In this document: piece after piece, positions 34,801 to 45,558 of the stretch
Layout of the letters: each line of letters opens with the position of its first letter
Numbering within the stretch: the stretch's first letter is position 1
Notes under the pieces: model-generated
The model's input: the letters and a program-made list of their open reading frames with translations, nothing else
Told to the model about the DNA's origin: nothing
Databases searched by the model: none
NCBI RefSeq assembly: GCF_018139145.2
Contig: NC_059475.1
Coordinates: 20,402,937 to 20,466,936, forward strand
From: Gymnogyps californianus
Lineage: Eukaryota; Chordata; Aves; Accipitriformes; Cathartidae
Reading direction: 5' to 3'
Length of the DNA: 64,000 nucleotides
Program-made: the position numbers and the translations under genes

Positions 34801-37800
34801 AACAATTGCCTCCGTGCTGTCCCCTCCGAGATCCAAACCTCGCCATTCGTGCACCTCCGAGGCAATCCCTTAGGAGAAACTGAGCCATCCCTGAAGGCTG
34901 GTAATTGCAAGGCTTCTGCTGCTGTGGGTTCTGCCCAGCTGTTCCCTCACTCAGCCCAGCATGGCGTGGATGAGTTTGGATTAGAGAAGACAAGCAGGGG
35001 GCAATCAGATCAGTATTTATTTGTCTGGAATAATTATTAGATTGTAACGATACAGGCAGTACTAGTTCTGTTTTTATGAGCCCAAGCCCGGTCTGAAGGG
35101 CTCAGTGGTCCCTGGAATTGGGCTTGCTGGGAAAGGTTTTACAGTGGAAGTGAAAATGGGATTCACAGGAAATGGATCAGGAGAGGCCCCTAAAGGGGTC
35201 CAGCCTTTTTAGCAGAGGTGAGCACCAGTTCTTGGACTTGCTGCATGGCCCTAAGGCTGTGGTGGCTCATGCTAGAAGCACAGAGAGCAATAAAAGGTCA
35301 TTCTGCTGTGCAGTTACCTCCTGCTTTCCTGTGGTTCCCAGGCTGCGGAGGAGCAGCTCTTTGTCCAAGATGAAGGTGATGAATGAGCAGGAATCTGAGC
35401 AGGGTTTCCCAATGGCGCTCACGTTCACAAGAGCAAGCGCTGATTCCCAGGGGTGGCCCCAGGCAATCAAACATAGCCCTGAGAGCTGCAGGGGTGGTAG
35501 ATTGAAATATTTTCTAATTCCCTCTGCTTCTGAGTTTTCCTGGGGGAGAGTCAGCATTTCCAGTGTGTCTTGGGACCCCTAGGCCTCTTCCCGTCCTCCT
35601 GCTGCTGCTTGATCTGAAGCCCACTGCAGTGTGAGCAGGGTTCCGTTAGCAACTTCTGTCAGATTAGGATTAAGCCAAAACTGAAATGCAAGTTCAGCCT
35701 TTCTTGTCTACCCTGTCTCCTCCTCCTACCCAAACCTTCTTATTGCTGCAGATGAATCCAGTGCTGGACGGCTACGAAGACTCTTCCTTGCATCAGGAGA
35801 GGACAGGTAAGCCTCTGTTATTAAGAACTTATATTACAGTGGTGTAACAATGTCCCAGACAAGATTGGTGCATGGTGGGTATTGCGTGTGTGTATAGGAG
35901 CTTATGGCCTCAGTAGGCCAGTCAAACACAAGGTAGGAGATTCTTCTGTTGATTTTTGGAGGGCTGAAGTCATTGCACAGTGTCATACATTCATGCATTT
36001 CTTCTGGAAGCTTTACTGTCACCTCTGAAGGCTGCAAAGTGGTCCTGGCCTGTGGCATCCATTTCTATTTTCCACCGGGGGCTGCCTCTGACCCTCTGCG
36101 GATCTACTTCCGAACCCTTGCACCGGACCCTCAGTGGGTAAAGCTGAGACACCATGATGTCCTGCTAAGTAGAGTCCTGGAGCTGCAGCCTCATGGGGTC
36201 AAATTCCAGCAGGTGAGGACACATCTAGGCCACCTCCTGATCAATCTGCCTCTGCAGTAGCTCGGCAGAGTCTTCTGAGAGAGTCTTTTGGGACTTTTGA
36301 GACAGCTACCCCCATCACTGCTGCTTTTAAGTAGCTGCAGAACTGCCTTTCAAAGAAGTGCTGCTGCAAAGACTCAGAAAGGACACAGCCAGCTTTGCTG
36401 GCACTGTGCTGATCTGGCTCCTTTGCCTTCCCCACTGCTCCTGCTTGAGCTGAGCTATAATCTTCCTCACTTATAACCCTCCTCCTGTGCCAGAGGATAA
36501 GTGCTGTTCCAGCATTTGGCCTTAGCCTGCAAGGAGAATGGTTCACATCTTTCCCTAAAAGTCTGATTGTGTGGTTTTCATTCAAGCTGGTGAGTACTTA
36601 CACCACCAGCCCCATCATGGCTGACAGCAACTCACTGCAAAAGTTGCTTTGCCCTTCCTGCCCACAAGCTGCTGAACTTCTCCTGCTGTCACACTACATA
36701 GCGGACCTGACATCTCCTGTCACCTCCCTGGAGGCTGCAGGACAGAGCAGGTTCCTGTCTCCTCCTCCACTCCCTGCATACAGGCCGTGCTTTGCCTCTT
36801 GTCTGCACAGGAAGCCACAGAGCAGAGCTAGGCTTGGTTTTATCCTTTCTATTGGTGTCTCACGGGAATGCTTTTTTGCCAGGAGGTGCAGATCTGGATG
36901 CCATATGCCTCCCCTCAAACCCTTCATCAGCGTGAGGTGGTAGTTCGGACCTTCAGTGGGCAGAGCTGGAGTGATCTGAGAACAAGAGTGGAGCAGAAGA
37001 GGAAATCAAAGGTAAGCGGATTGGAGTGACCAGTGACACACATTGTTCCTGTTCCCCTCTTTGGTTTTGCCCAACCAAGAGTGAGCCCATTTGAAACATC
37101 TCATGAGCCGTGTTTTGACCAGCTGCTATAAAATTTAGTGGATTTCAGTGCCAGGTTTCCTCTTTCATGGAGGTGTGTCTCCTGAAGGTGATGAGTTGCA
37201 GCCTGCCATGCTTCATCCCTGTTCTAGTGCTTTCATCTGCTCAGCTGTTACAGGCACTTATTTTCCTGCCTTCATTGTATTACGTTATATGTCTATATGT
37301 TTTATCTTCTTTCCTGTCTTCTGTTACAGAAGCATGCGGCTCACTGTAGTGTCCTTCACTTCTCTTGGTTCCTCGTTGTGTCTCGACTTGTGCAAAATGA
37401 ATGCGAAGTGCCAACAGAGGGGACATTGCTCTTTTCCAGTGTGGATCCAAACATCAAAGTGACCTTTCCTCCTGGAGTCACTGAAGAGACTCGCAGTGTC
37501 AAGCTGCAGGTATGCATGCTTTAAAAAACAAGCTTTGGTAAGCCCTAGTGCAGCTGTTGTCCCATGCCAAGCAGGGGAGCCGAAGGTGAGATGTCTGCCC
37601 TAGGGTAATTTGTGTCTGACATGGATGCTTCATGGGCTGACCCATCTCAGATCACCTTCTGTCTTAGCTTCCCTGCCTGCAAAATGGGCTGTGCTCCAAG
37701 CTGCCCTGGGTGGGAAAGGGATCTCCTCGCAGCTCTGCCAGTGCTCCCTCTGGCAGATCAGCAGCTAGCTGCTGTGAAGGGAACACAAGGAGATTTTGCC

Positions 37801-40800
37801 TCTTGTTCCCTTGCAAAACATACTGAGCCTGGCAGAACAGCTCAGTGAGTGAGGTTGGGGGGGGATTATTTATGTGGATCTAATTCTAAAGCCACCCCAC
37901 TAAAATTAATTGTTCTGTAGAGTTGCTAGATAGTGCTAAATGCTATTGTAATACCTTGGTCTGTCCCAGCTTGCCAGGTTGACACCAGTATTAGAGAAGA
38001 CTTCAGCCAAAGTTCACTGTGCTTCCATTTCTCACCGGGCCCTGAGCCAAGCAGCCACCATTTGCCTGCTGGGTGCTGGGGGAACTGAGTAAGCGATGCG
38101 GGAATTTGGGTGCCTGACTGCTCTGCTCACCGTGCTGTCTTCCACGTCCAGGTGCTGCCAGTCTCTGCAGAAGAGATAGAGGAAATCACGGCTGATGCAG
38201 GGTGCAGAGCCAGTCCCCTGCTCTGCCTCTCCCAGGACTCGCTGGTGGATTTTCTCAGGCCAGTGAGAATTCAGCTGCCCCTCCCGCCTGGGGTCACAGG
38301 TCAGTTTATTCCCAAAACTGGCAAAGAGAAACACCATATGTAGAAAACCACAAATGGCAAGCTGGGAATTTTGTTTGCCTCTCCTGCTAATACTAAAGCT
38401 TGCTGCTTTTCCTGCAGGAACAGCAAGGTGTGTCTGCTGAGTGAGTGGTGGTGCAGGGTGGTGGGAGCTGAAGGTAGTTCAGGTCCAGCAGACCAGCGCT
38501 GGGCTTCACAGACCAGCAGCACAAGCTGGGAGAATGGCCTTAGCAAATGGATTTCTCTGCCGAACTGCATGTTTATTTAGGCTGCTGGGTTTAGTATGAT
38601 GGGTTGGAGAGGCACTCCTGCCAACTGAGGAGGTGCTTTGTAAAAGGGCTTTGATTCATGATTGGGAATAGCTTGAAGCAGGTAATGAAGATGCTGCCTC
38701 CTGGGGTCTGCCTTCTCTCTTACTTCCTTGTTCATGAATCAGGTGCTGAACCACTGCAGTTAAAAGTGTACGATCATACACTAAGCCATCTCCCACTCTG
38801 AATACTGCTATGAACAGCCTCAGCCTTGCCAGGGATTCCTCTGTTTGCGTGCTGAGTACCCTGTGTCTCCTAATTCCTTTTTTCTGTGACCTTTCCTGGC
38901 TTTCTTGTGAAGAAGTAAAATCTTTGGGTGCGGCTTGGCCTTCATTGTAACACTACCTGGTATTTGTATGTCTGAAGTGCATCAGGGTTGAAAAGACTGT
39001 GGGATGTACATTTAGAAAGAGATAGAACTTAATTAATAACCCTAGATATTGGTGATGGGAATTGTCTAATGAATCTGTTGGTGGAAATCAGCACACTATC
39101 AGTTTAAGTCTGCATATTCTGCCAGGATATCCCGGAAGCATTGGGGTAGCCTCATCCTCTTATTACTGCTCTTCTTTGACCAAAGTTCAGTCCTGGATGC
39201 TGAAGAGAAGGCCGTGAGCCTTAATTTGGTGCTTTCAAAAAGCGAATCCCCCAAAACTGTGCCTGGGTTTGTAAAGCCATGAATAAAGGCTTCTGCTGCA
39301 TATAGCATCTCTTGATCGTTTTCTTTAGGGCTAAATTTGGATCGGTCAAGGCTGCATCTTCTCCATGGCGACCTGGAGGGCCACACCTGGGATGACATTA
39401 CCAGTCAGGTGGTGCTGGAATTTACCCATCTTTATGCAGTGTTTGAAGTCACCCACTTCTCCTGGTAAGTGCAGGATTAGTCCTGAGGAAAAGATGGGAT
39501 GTTCCTCTGCCTTGCTTTTCCCACACTCTGACCAGGGGTCATGCCATTAACCCTACCTGTTCCCTTTTCCCTTTGCAAGTCAGGCCCAGCTTAGCGCTTT
39601 GTCTCTACCCATCATTTTTTACAGTCTCGTGGATGTGACACTGGCTTATCTTCCTAGGCAGGATCCCTCCTTTTTCTTAATTCCTTGTCTGCCAGGTACT
39701 GGCTGTGGTACACCACCAAGACCTACATTGGAGGCATTGCCAAGAAAGTCTATGAGCGGCTGCGTATGTACCAGGTGAACTTCATTGCTCTGCAGAGGAA
39801 GAAGGACCCCGAGCAAGTCCTGCTACAGTGTGTCCCCAAGCACAAGGTCTGATCTGGGTTGCATTGCCTTGCTCCTGAGCTTCCTGGGCCTCCCTTTGTA
39901 GGATGTAAGGGCAGCAGTGCACCAAATGGTCCTGTTCACTGCCCCAGCGTCATGGCTGGGGTATGCTGTCACCACATTGTGTTGGTAGTGTGATACCGGC
40001 TCACTGGGAGCTGGGGGAGGAAGGAAAACTCATACTATGCAGTGGTGGATGCCATGCAGTGATTTCCTCCCCTGCGAACCTTGAGGACTGGGCTGCTAAA
40101 ATCAGCTGAGCCACAGTAACTGGCCATGTGTGTGCTGTTAGTGTCCAGCAAACATGAGGCAAAACATGTTGGCTTAAACTTCAGTCAAAGATATTAAAGT
40201 TAACACATCACTTGTCTGACATGGGCTAGTAGTGTGGGCAGAAGCACTGCTTCGGTTTCAGCTGGAGTGGTTCAAAATGGTACTCTTCCCAATGTTCCTT
40301 GCTGTTTACAGTTCAAGCAGTGGAACAGAACATATGAGCCCTCCTTAATCTGCTTCAGTGCAACATCAGATTAGTGTATGCTATTTGAGCTAATCTGGCT
40401 GACTTTGTACGAAAGGAGATGGGAAGCACTCACACATTCTCGTCTGCCGCCTCTGCCCTAGGGGTATCAGCTCTCAGCAGTGTTGCTTCAGATGTTAGCA
40501 AAGTAAGTGTGCATCTGTGTTGCTTCAGATGTTAGCAAAGTAAGTGTGCATCTGTGTTTGTAGAGCGTGTACCTTGACAGACAGTGCAGCTCAGTGAGGT
40601 GAGGGTTATTTTATCAGACTGCCAGAACTGGGCTGCGTATCCAACTCTGCATAATCCTCTGGTCTGGTTGCTCCTTTTTTTCTTTATTTGTTCTCCTGTA
40701 TTGAAATGACCTGTGGGCATAAACATCTGTTAGGATTCTTTATATCTTGGGTTCTGGGCTAAAATTGTTTCCAGAGGAGGCAGCAATGGCAGTCACAGTG

Positions 40801-43800
40801 AAATCGGGGTTCGGGGGGGTGTGTATTCCTGCCAGGGATAGTGACGGGGTGAGAGAGGTTTACTGTTACAAATAGAAAGAAGAATAGACACCTCGGCTCT
40901 AGGCTGACTCTTGCACTGCCTCTGAGACCCCAGGTCTGACAGTGTGATCACAGGCTGCAAAGCCAAAATGAGCTTTCTGGTGTCCTCAGCTGTGTGCTAT
41001 TGTAGCATGTGGCTTTTCGCAGAGAAAATGTCATTAAAATGGCATACTGTGAGGGGGATAAGGTACCAAGTAAATCCCTCCCTGTCTTTGAAGGTTACTG
41101 ACCTGTTAAAAAGATAGAGACATTGCTGAAAATGCTTTTTTAATGGCAGCTTTGGGATGGCCTATCTTTGTTAGTCCACATAGCCTTTTCAGCTTTTTAC
41201 TTGAGAAGAGAAATAGGGAAGCCACAAAACTCAGAGCACCACTTCCTTGTCTGTAGTGAATGTACCTGGGATAGGAGGGGGTGGGTGTTTGTTCATTTGT
41301 TTACATCCTTTCCATGTAAAATGGACTTCCCCTGTTGAAGGCGAGTTAGAGGAACATCATGGGCATAGGGACATGGTTCAGGGGACAAACGTGCTTCAGA
41401 CCAAACACGGGGTCCTGTGTTGTCATCCTTGTCAGGTTGACCCAGTTCTGAAGAAGCTGCAGGACCGCTATCGAGGACCTGAGCCATCTGACATGGTGGA
41501 GATGTTTGAGGGAGAGCAATTTTTTGCAGCTTTTGAGCGAGGCATCAGCATCGATATGGGTATGGTAGTGCTGAGCTCCTTTCTGCTCCTACCTCTTGTG
41601 CTTCTCTAGCCCTAGGCATGTTTCTGCTGGGGGCTGTACTCCTCCATGGCATTCCTCTCTGTCTCCAGCTCACCCACTACTCACAGCAGCCAGCCCATGG
41701 ACATTGAACTCGTCACATTCTCTGGTCACCTAACTTTTATATCTACTTTTCACTATGAAAGTACTGTTTGCAGGCTTTCCTTTCCTCTCATGCTGTTGTA
41801 GCCTGCAGAGGGCAATAGCCAAGTGTGTTTATTTTATGACCGGTCTGCTGCTGCAGCCAGCTATGCCCTTTTCCTGGCATCTTAGACACCACACTGGAAT
41901 GCCCATGGTGTTCTAATGAATGTTGCCCATTTCTGAGAGAACATATAAAGATATCTTTTTGGAGAAGGTATTTCTGAAATAATCCAGAGCAAAGAATTCC
42001 CTCTAATGGAGCCATTAGAAGAGAAGGAAAGAGGGAGCAGGACCAAAACTCAGAATGATGTTTTATGCTCCAGTGTGTTTGGACCTGTTACAGCTGCAAA
42101 CTGAGCCTTTTTCTGCAAAACCTGAACATACAGCTCAGTTTCATTGGTGTAAATTAAGCGCAACTCTATGAAGAATAATAAAGTGCACTGGTCTTTCAGT
42201 GGAGTTCATGAGGCCAGAGTCTGTCCCTCTGTCCTGATTTAGGCTGGACTCGTAACTTAATTTCTAGATAATTACATATATTAATGTTGTACCTGATTAT
42301 ATTTTTTTCCCTTTAGCTCTATTCCTATTTCTGCACCCACTGCAGAAATGGTGAAAAGAAAGGTGACCTATTTTTGTGCATTACAGGATGCTATTGCAGC
42401 TGATTGTACCCTCCAAGGGGTAGAATGGACCAAGGATGGGAGGGAAGTGCCAAGGATGGACTTGACTCCATCTGAATGTCTTGCCCTGCCTTGCCTTCCG
42501 TTCTTGAACTTTATCTCCACCTTGTGGCCATTCTCCTTTTTCACCTGTAGGACCTGGCTTCTCCACAGCTAGTGTTTTCTGCTTGCCCGTGTCACCCAGA
42601 GAGGAAGGGAGGGTTACAATTCTTTCAAGCACGAGTAGAAGGAGCAGATAGTAGCATGGAGGCTGCTAGTGGATGATGGGCTGTTGGCCAGGCTTGAAAA
42701 GCTGCACACTTTTCTGCACAAGTTGAGTGTTTGCTGCTTCTCTGTGCAGATCGCCCTGACTGTGTGGATGGACGTCTCTCGTTTATTTTTTACTCCCACT
42801 TGAAGAACATGAAGGAAATCTATGTGACCTCCCCTGTAGACAGGAAAGGCCAAGCTGTAAAAGGCCAGGTGAGCAACCAGTTACACTGACTTTTTGTTTC
42901 CTCCTTCATCATCATCATTGCTTTTACAATGCTCCTCATAATAATCTCTGAGCACCAGGCATGACTCTTTTCCTCCCCTCTTTCCTTTGGCTTTGCATTT
43001 CAGTGACTAAACCCTGAATAAACAAGAAGAGTAGTCTGGAAGGATCACTCATCACATAGCTCTCTGACTTACATTCCTGCCATTAACTCTTGCGGTGTTG
43101 GCAGTGAGTCCAGCCTTTATGGCAGAACCTCAGTGTTCCTCCCAGTTGCACTTAATTGGGAGGCCATATTTATGGACTGAGGATAGGTGAGGAATGCTGA
43201 ATTCATTCTTTCCCAGACAGAAAAGACATGGTGCAGACAGGCTTGGCCACTGTGCTTGAATCTGAGCCTCACTGCGTGCTTTCTGTTTGCAAAGGTCTCT
43301 TTCTACCGAGGGGCAGTTCCCGAGAGCATCCCTGAAGATGCCAGCAGGAGGAGGAAAGGACCAGACTCCCTCTGGCTCGCGACTCTGCCCATCAAACTGC
43401 CTGTGAGTTGTTTTGTCTCCTACAGAAAAATTAATCTAGATGATGTAAGAGCATAGCCTTCCTGCTCAGCTAATTTTGTCTTCCTCCATGAGAACGGAAG
43501 CAATGAATGACTGCAAGAAATGGCTGCCCAACCATGTCATGGTGGAGATTTCTCACTCCTCATGAGCTCTTCTGAAAAGAGAAACATGAATAGCTGGGAG
43601 TGGTCTCCATCTCTCCTGCTCATCTTGCCTGCCAAGCACAGACTTGTTGCATGGGTGGTCAGAGAGGGTGGATCCTTTGAATGAATGAGGGATGTAGAAC
43701 AGGAGGAAGCTTGCTGTAATTAAGGGAAGTGTCTGTTTTGTTTATAAATTTCTTAGTCACACAGCTCACACAGAAGTAAAAAAGAAAGGTCTAGGATGAG

Positions 43801-44626
43801 GTAGGTAGGCTGGTTTTGATTATAGGCATTGAGTATAAGTATTCTGGTGTGAGCCACTGGCCTTTAAAGGCTAGGCTGTATGTTAAAGTGAGAAATGCAA
43901 CTTTTGCTTATGGAATTTAATTGGTTTTTGAGAAGCTTAAAACAATAAATACCTTTGTAGGCTGAATGCTTCCCTTCAGATCACGTGCCATGATCTCACA
44001 TCCATGCAACCTCAACTACAAATTTAGACTACGTGCTCTCTTACCGCTGAGGCCAATATACTTTGGGGAGATGGTTCATTGAAAAATGCTCTGTAAAGAC
44101 AAGAAAGGAAATTTCCAGTGTGAGCTATGAGTGTGAACACTATGATTTGAAATTTTTCAGAGGCAGTGAGCATTGCTGGTCATTGCCAGTTTGGGTGCTC
44201 CTTGCTTCGTACAGCCTGACTCTTCAGCCCCAAGATCTTCCTTCCTCCCCAGTAGGAGGAAGGAAGTTTCAGCGTGGAGGCTGAATGGCCAGACACTGTC
44301 CTCTACAAAAACAATTTGTTTAGTGTGTTCTCTCTCTCTCTCCTCTGTGACACAGAGATTGAAACCCCGCTGGGGTGAGAACTCTGGTCCCCTGAAGGGC
44401 TTCTCCTTCCCTCCCTTGAACCTGGGCAACGCTGAGACTGGCTACCTGACGCAGGCAAACCTGCTGAGCATTGCCAGGCGTGTGGGAGCTGACTGGCAGA
44501 CCATCGGCCTGAACCTGGGCTTGACCTATCAGCAGATTGAGCGCATAGAATACAATAACAGGTAAGCTAGGACACAGTGATCAACAGTGATGCATTATAT
44601 CTATCCATCTATCTATTGATCTATCA

Positions 44627-44658
<32 letters not shown>

Positions 44659-45558
44659 GCAGTGTAATAGTATAAATTAATGCTTGGCTGGTTGAAAGTT
44701 TTCCCACTGGAATTGTTTCACTGGATAAAAGATGGGTTGACTAATGGTTCTTCTCAAAACATTACCTTTTTTTTATGGAAAACATTATTTTCTCTTGGCA
44801 TTATAAAACAAATCTTTATGTTTGGAAAACAAAATTGGGAAATAACAAACCTGATGAGCTTTGTAGTTCAGATGAGTCACATTCCTGTTTTGTTCTTTGA
44901 TCTGGACTCCTGGCTAGACTCCATATCTGACAATGAGCAGTGATCTATGGCATTAATTGTGAATATCATCTTTATTCAAAAAGAGCTTGTGGTACGGCAT
45001 GGGACATGCAGTCTGACCAAAAAGCCAGAGCAGCAGGAGACAATGAGACTTGTTATGACCAAACTACTGTTCCTGTGGGGAATTTACATTCAAAAGCAGA
45101 ATGCTTTAATTTGATATTTCCATTAGGAAAACATTTTCAAGAGAGATTTTAGTGCAGGAACTGCAACTGCTGTATGATGGGTGGGAAAAGGCAGGCCCAC
45201 TGAGTGCTTTGTTTGTTTGGATGGCTTCTTTGGGGCTCCAGTCATGGGCTAGGACTCAGGTAAGGCTTCTTTGGGTTGCCAGAGTGTGTTGGTTACTTCT
45301 GTGCTTCCCCCTTTCTTCAGAGAGGACCTTGATAAGCAGATCCTGGACATGCTTTTCTCATGGGCTCAGCAAAACTCGGAGGATCCTGAATGTGTGAGCA
45401 AGTTGATTACAGCCCTGAAAGAGAGTGGCCGCCAGGACATCACTGATGAGGTCGAAACCATCATTGAGCTGGGACGGCAGAAATACAGGGAGTCCATCCG
45501 CCGGGTGGGCTTGGAGCAGGAGAGCAGCACTGAGGACTCTGCAATAGCTATGATGTAG
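31551..45558 (+). CDS. PIDD1: PIDD1, p53-induced death domain protein 1, complete
   Basis: Spliced CDS of 15 exons: join(31551..31824, 33570..33983, 34697..34900, 35752..35806, 36011..36212, 36883..37011, 37330..37509, 38152..38299, 39329..39464, 39696..39846, 41436..41559, 42750..42868, 43295..43402, 44356..44561, 45321..45558), 2688 nt, 895 aa (human 910). PIDD1 scaffolds the PIDDosome (with RAIDD/CRADD and caspase-2), which responds to DNA damage and extra centrosomes, and also engages RIP1/NEMO. Order: leucine-rich repeats (about residues 92-297), two ZU5 domains (about 310-440 and 441-582), UPA region, death domain (about 778-865). Both self-cleavage motifs HF|S are present, at Ser438 and Ser580 (446 and 588 in human). 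All junction phases agree and all introns are GT-AG. The start is the first in-frame ATG after the inferred acceptor; a second, better-context ATG lies three codons later at 31560. Transcription probably starts in the CpG island shared with RPLP2. Confidence 0.97.
32611..32700 (-). mobile_element. MIR-type SINE remnant (PIDD1 intron 1)
   Basis: The plus strand reads GTAAGGTGAGGATAATGGCAG and continues GTACC with, slightly later, TTGTTTTGTGAG. This tracks the reverse complement of the MIR core (GTAAAATGGGGATAATAATA, GTACC, GTTGTTGTGAG). It is diverged and truncated, as expected of ancient amniote SINEs. Recognised from memory of the consensus. Confidence 0.6.
33366..33415 (+). mobile_element. 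MIR-type SINE remnant (PIDD1 intron 1)
   Basis: CACTGATCAGGAAACTGAGG with an upstream ATTATACCCCTTT matches the forward MIR core (ATTATCCCCATTTTACAGAT, then GAGGAAACTGAGGC). The flanks have decayed. It ends about 155 bp before the acceptor of PIDD1 coding exon 2. Confidence 0.6.
33570..33983 (+). CDS. PIDD1: PIDD1 coding exon 2, leucine-rich repeats
   Basis: Encodes residues 92-230. It carries successive leucine-rich repeats of the form LxxLPxxIxxLxxLxxLDLSxNxL (THLDLSFNSLSTLP, QDLDLSENALEFLP, TELDLSGNRLSSIP). The acceptor is CATACCCAG and the donor is GTAAGT. Confidence 0.97.
34168..34215 (-). mobile_element. Possible MIR remnant (PIDD1 intron 2)
   Basis: AACTCTCTGGACCACACTTT and the following TCTCCTTCTGTGGATCAG show a weak but collinear resemblance to the reverse MIR core (CCTCTCTGAGCCTCAGTTTC, then CTCATCTGT). 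Length and divergence leave this uncertain. Confidence 0.35.
34697..34900 (+). CDS. PIDD1: PIDD1 coding exon 3, last leucine-rich repeats
   Basis: Encodes residues 230-298 with the final repeats (LQRLHLHSNLLVTVP, LSRLDLQNNCLRAVP) and the capping segment FVHLRGNPLGE shared with human PIDD1. The acceptor is TAACCTGCAG and the donor is GTAATT. Confidence 0.97.
35752..35806 (+). CDS. PIDD1: PIDD1 coding exon 4 (55 nt)
   Basis: Small linker exon between the leucine-rich repeats and the first ZU5 domain, encoding ESSAGRLRRLFLASGED (human counterpart around PRLFLTSDLDSF). The acceptor is ATTGCTGCAG and the donor is GTAAGC. Phases 1 in and 2 out fit both neighbours. Confidence 0.92.
36011..36212 (+). 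CDS. PIDD1: PIDD1 coding exon 5, first ZU5 domain
   Basis: Encodes residues 316-383. It includes FTVTSEGCKVVLACGIHFYF and HDVLLSRVLELQPHGVKFQQ, matching the start of the human ZU5-1 domain. The acceptor is CTTCTGGAAG and the donor is GTGAGG. Confidence 0.96.
36883..37011 (+). CDS. PIDD1: PIDD1 coding exon 6, first ZU5 domain
   Basis: Encodes residues 384-426 (EVQIWMPYASP, REVVVRTFSGQSWSDL). The acceptor is TTTTTTGCCAG and the donor is GTAAGC. Phase 0 at both ends. Confidence 0.95.
37330..37509 (+). CDS. PIDD1: PIDD1 coding exon 7, first self-cleavage site
   Basis: Encodes residues 427-486. It holds LHFSWFLVVSR; the HF|S bond before Ser438 (codon 37363-37365) corresponds to human Ser446, where PIDD1 cleaves itself into PIDD-N and PIDD-C. 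The rest begins the second ZU5 domain (VTFPPGVTEETRSVKLQ). The acceptor is CTGTTACAG and the donor is GTATGC. Confidence 0.97.
37665..37700 (-). mobile_element. Possible MIR remnant (PIDD1 intron 7)
   Basis: CTTAGCTTCCCTGCCTGCAA followed by AATGGG resembles the reverse MIR core CCTCAGTTTCCTCATCTGTA followed by AAATGGG. Only about 30 bp can be aligned by eye. Confidence 0.35.
38152..38299 (+). CDS. PIDD1: PIDD1 coding exon 8, second ZU5 domain
   Basis: Encodes residues 487-536, with SPLLCLSQDSLVDFLRPV and IQLPLPPGVTG matching human ZU5-2. The acceptor is ACGTCCAG and the donor is GTCAGT, a donor with C at +3. Phase 1 out. Confidence 0.95.
39329..39464 (+). CDS. PIDD1: PIDD1 coding exon 9, second self-cleavage site
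   Basis: Encodes residues 536-581. TWDDITSQVVLEFTHLYA is followed by VTHFSW. The HF|S bond before Ser580 (codon 39460-39462) corresponds to human Ser588; cleavage there makes PIDD-CC, the form that activates caspase-2. The acceptor is TTTCTTTAG and the donor is GTAAGT. Confidence 0.97.
39696..39846 (+). CDS. PIDD1: PIDD1 coding exon 10, UPA region
   Basis: Encodes residues 581-631 (YWLWYTTKTYIGGIAKK, FIALQRKKDPEQVLLQC). The acceptor is GTCTGCCAG. The donor reads AAG|GTCTGA, a poor match to consensus. Unspliced, translation adds one valine and then stops at TGA (39850-39852). The human protein has the same Lys-Val junction here. Confidence 0.93.
40481..40554 (+). repeat. 37-bp perfect tandem duplication in PIDD1 intron 10
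   Basis: The unit beginning TGTTGCTTCAGATGTTAGC occurs twice without a mismatch (40481-40517 and 40518-40554). The unit includes AAAGTAAGTG, which resembles a splice donor, and it therefore appears twice. Confidence 0.95.
41436..41559 (+). CDS. PIDD1: PIDD1 coding exon 11, UPA region
   Basis: Encodes residues 632-673. YRGPEPSDMVEMFEGEQFFA is almost identical to the human segment. The acceptor is CTTGTCAG and the donor is GTATGG. Phase 1 out. Confidence 0.97.
42750..42868 (+). CDS. PIDD1: PIDD1 coding exon 12, UPA region
   Basis: Encodes residues 673-712 (RPDCVDGRLSFIFYSHLKN, then MKEIYVTSPVD). The acceptor is TCTGTGCAG and the donor is GTGAGC. Confidence 0.97.
43295..43402 (+). CDS. PIDD1: PIDD1 coding exon 13, UPA region
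   Basis: Encodes residues 713-748 (VSFYRGAVPESIPED, SLWLATLPIKLP). The acceptor is TTTGCAAAG and the donor is GTGAGT. Phase 0 at both ends. Confidence 0.97.
44356..44561 (+). CDS. PIDD1: PIDD1 coding exon 14, start of death domain
   Basis: Encodes residues 749-817. FPPLNLGNAETGYLTQANLL leads into the first death-domain helices (LLSIARRVGADWQTIGLNLG). The acceptor GTGACACAG follows a CT-rich tract and the donor is GTAAGC. A tetranucleotide microsatellite begins 40 bp after the donor. Confidence 0.97.
44601..44658 (+). repeat. CTAT tetranucleotide microsatellite
   Basis: A (CTAT)n tract with a few interruptions in its first half and a pure run of about seven units in its second half. It lies in PIDD1 intron 14, 40 bp after the exon 14 donor, and is likely to be length-variable. 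Confidence 0.95.
45321..45558 (+). CDS. PIDD1: PIDD1 coding exon 15, end of death domain and stop
   Basis: Encodes residues 817-895 and TAG at 45556-45558. The death domain continues with LDKQILDMLFSWAQQ and LITALKESGRQDITDEVETI, the surface that pairs with the RAIDD death domain in the PIDDosome. The 20-odd residues after YRESIRRVGLE are a divergent tail, shorter than in human. The acceptor is CTTTCTTCAG. Confidence 0.97.
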
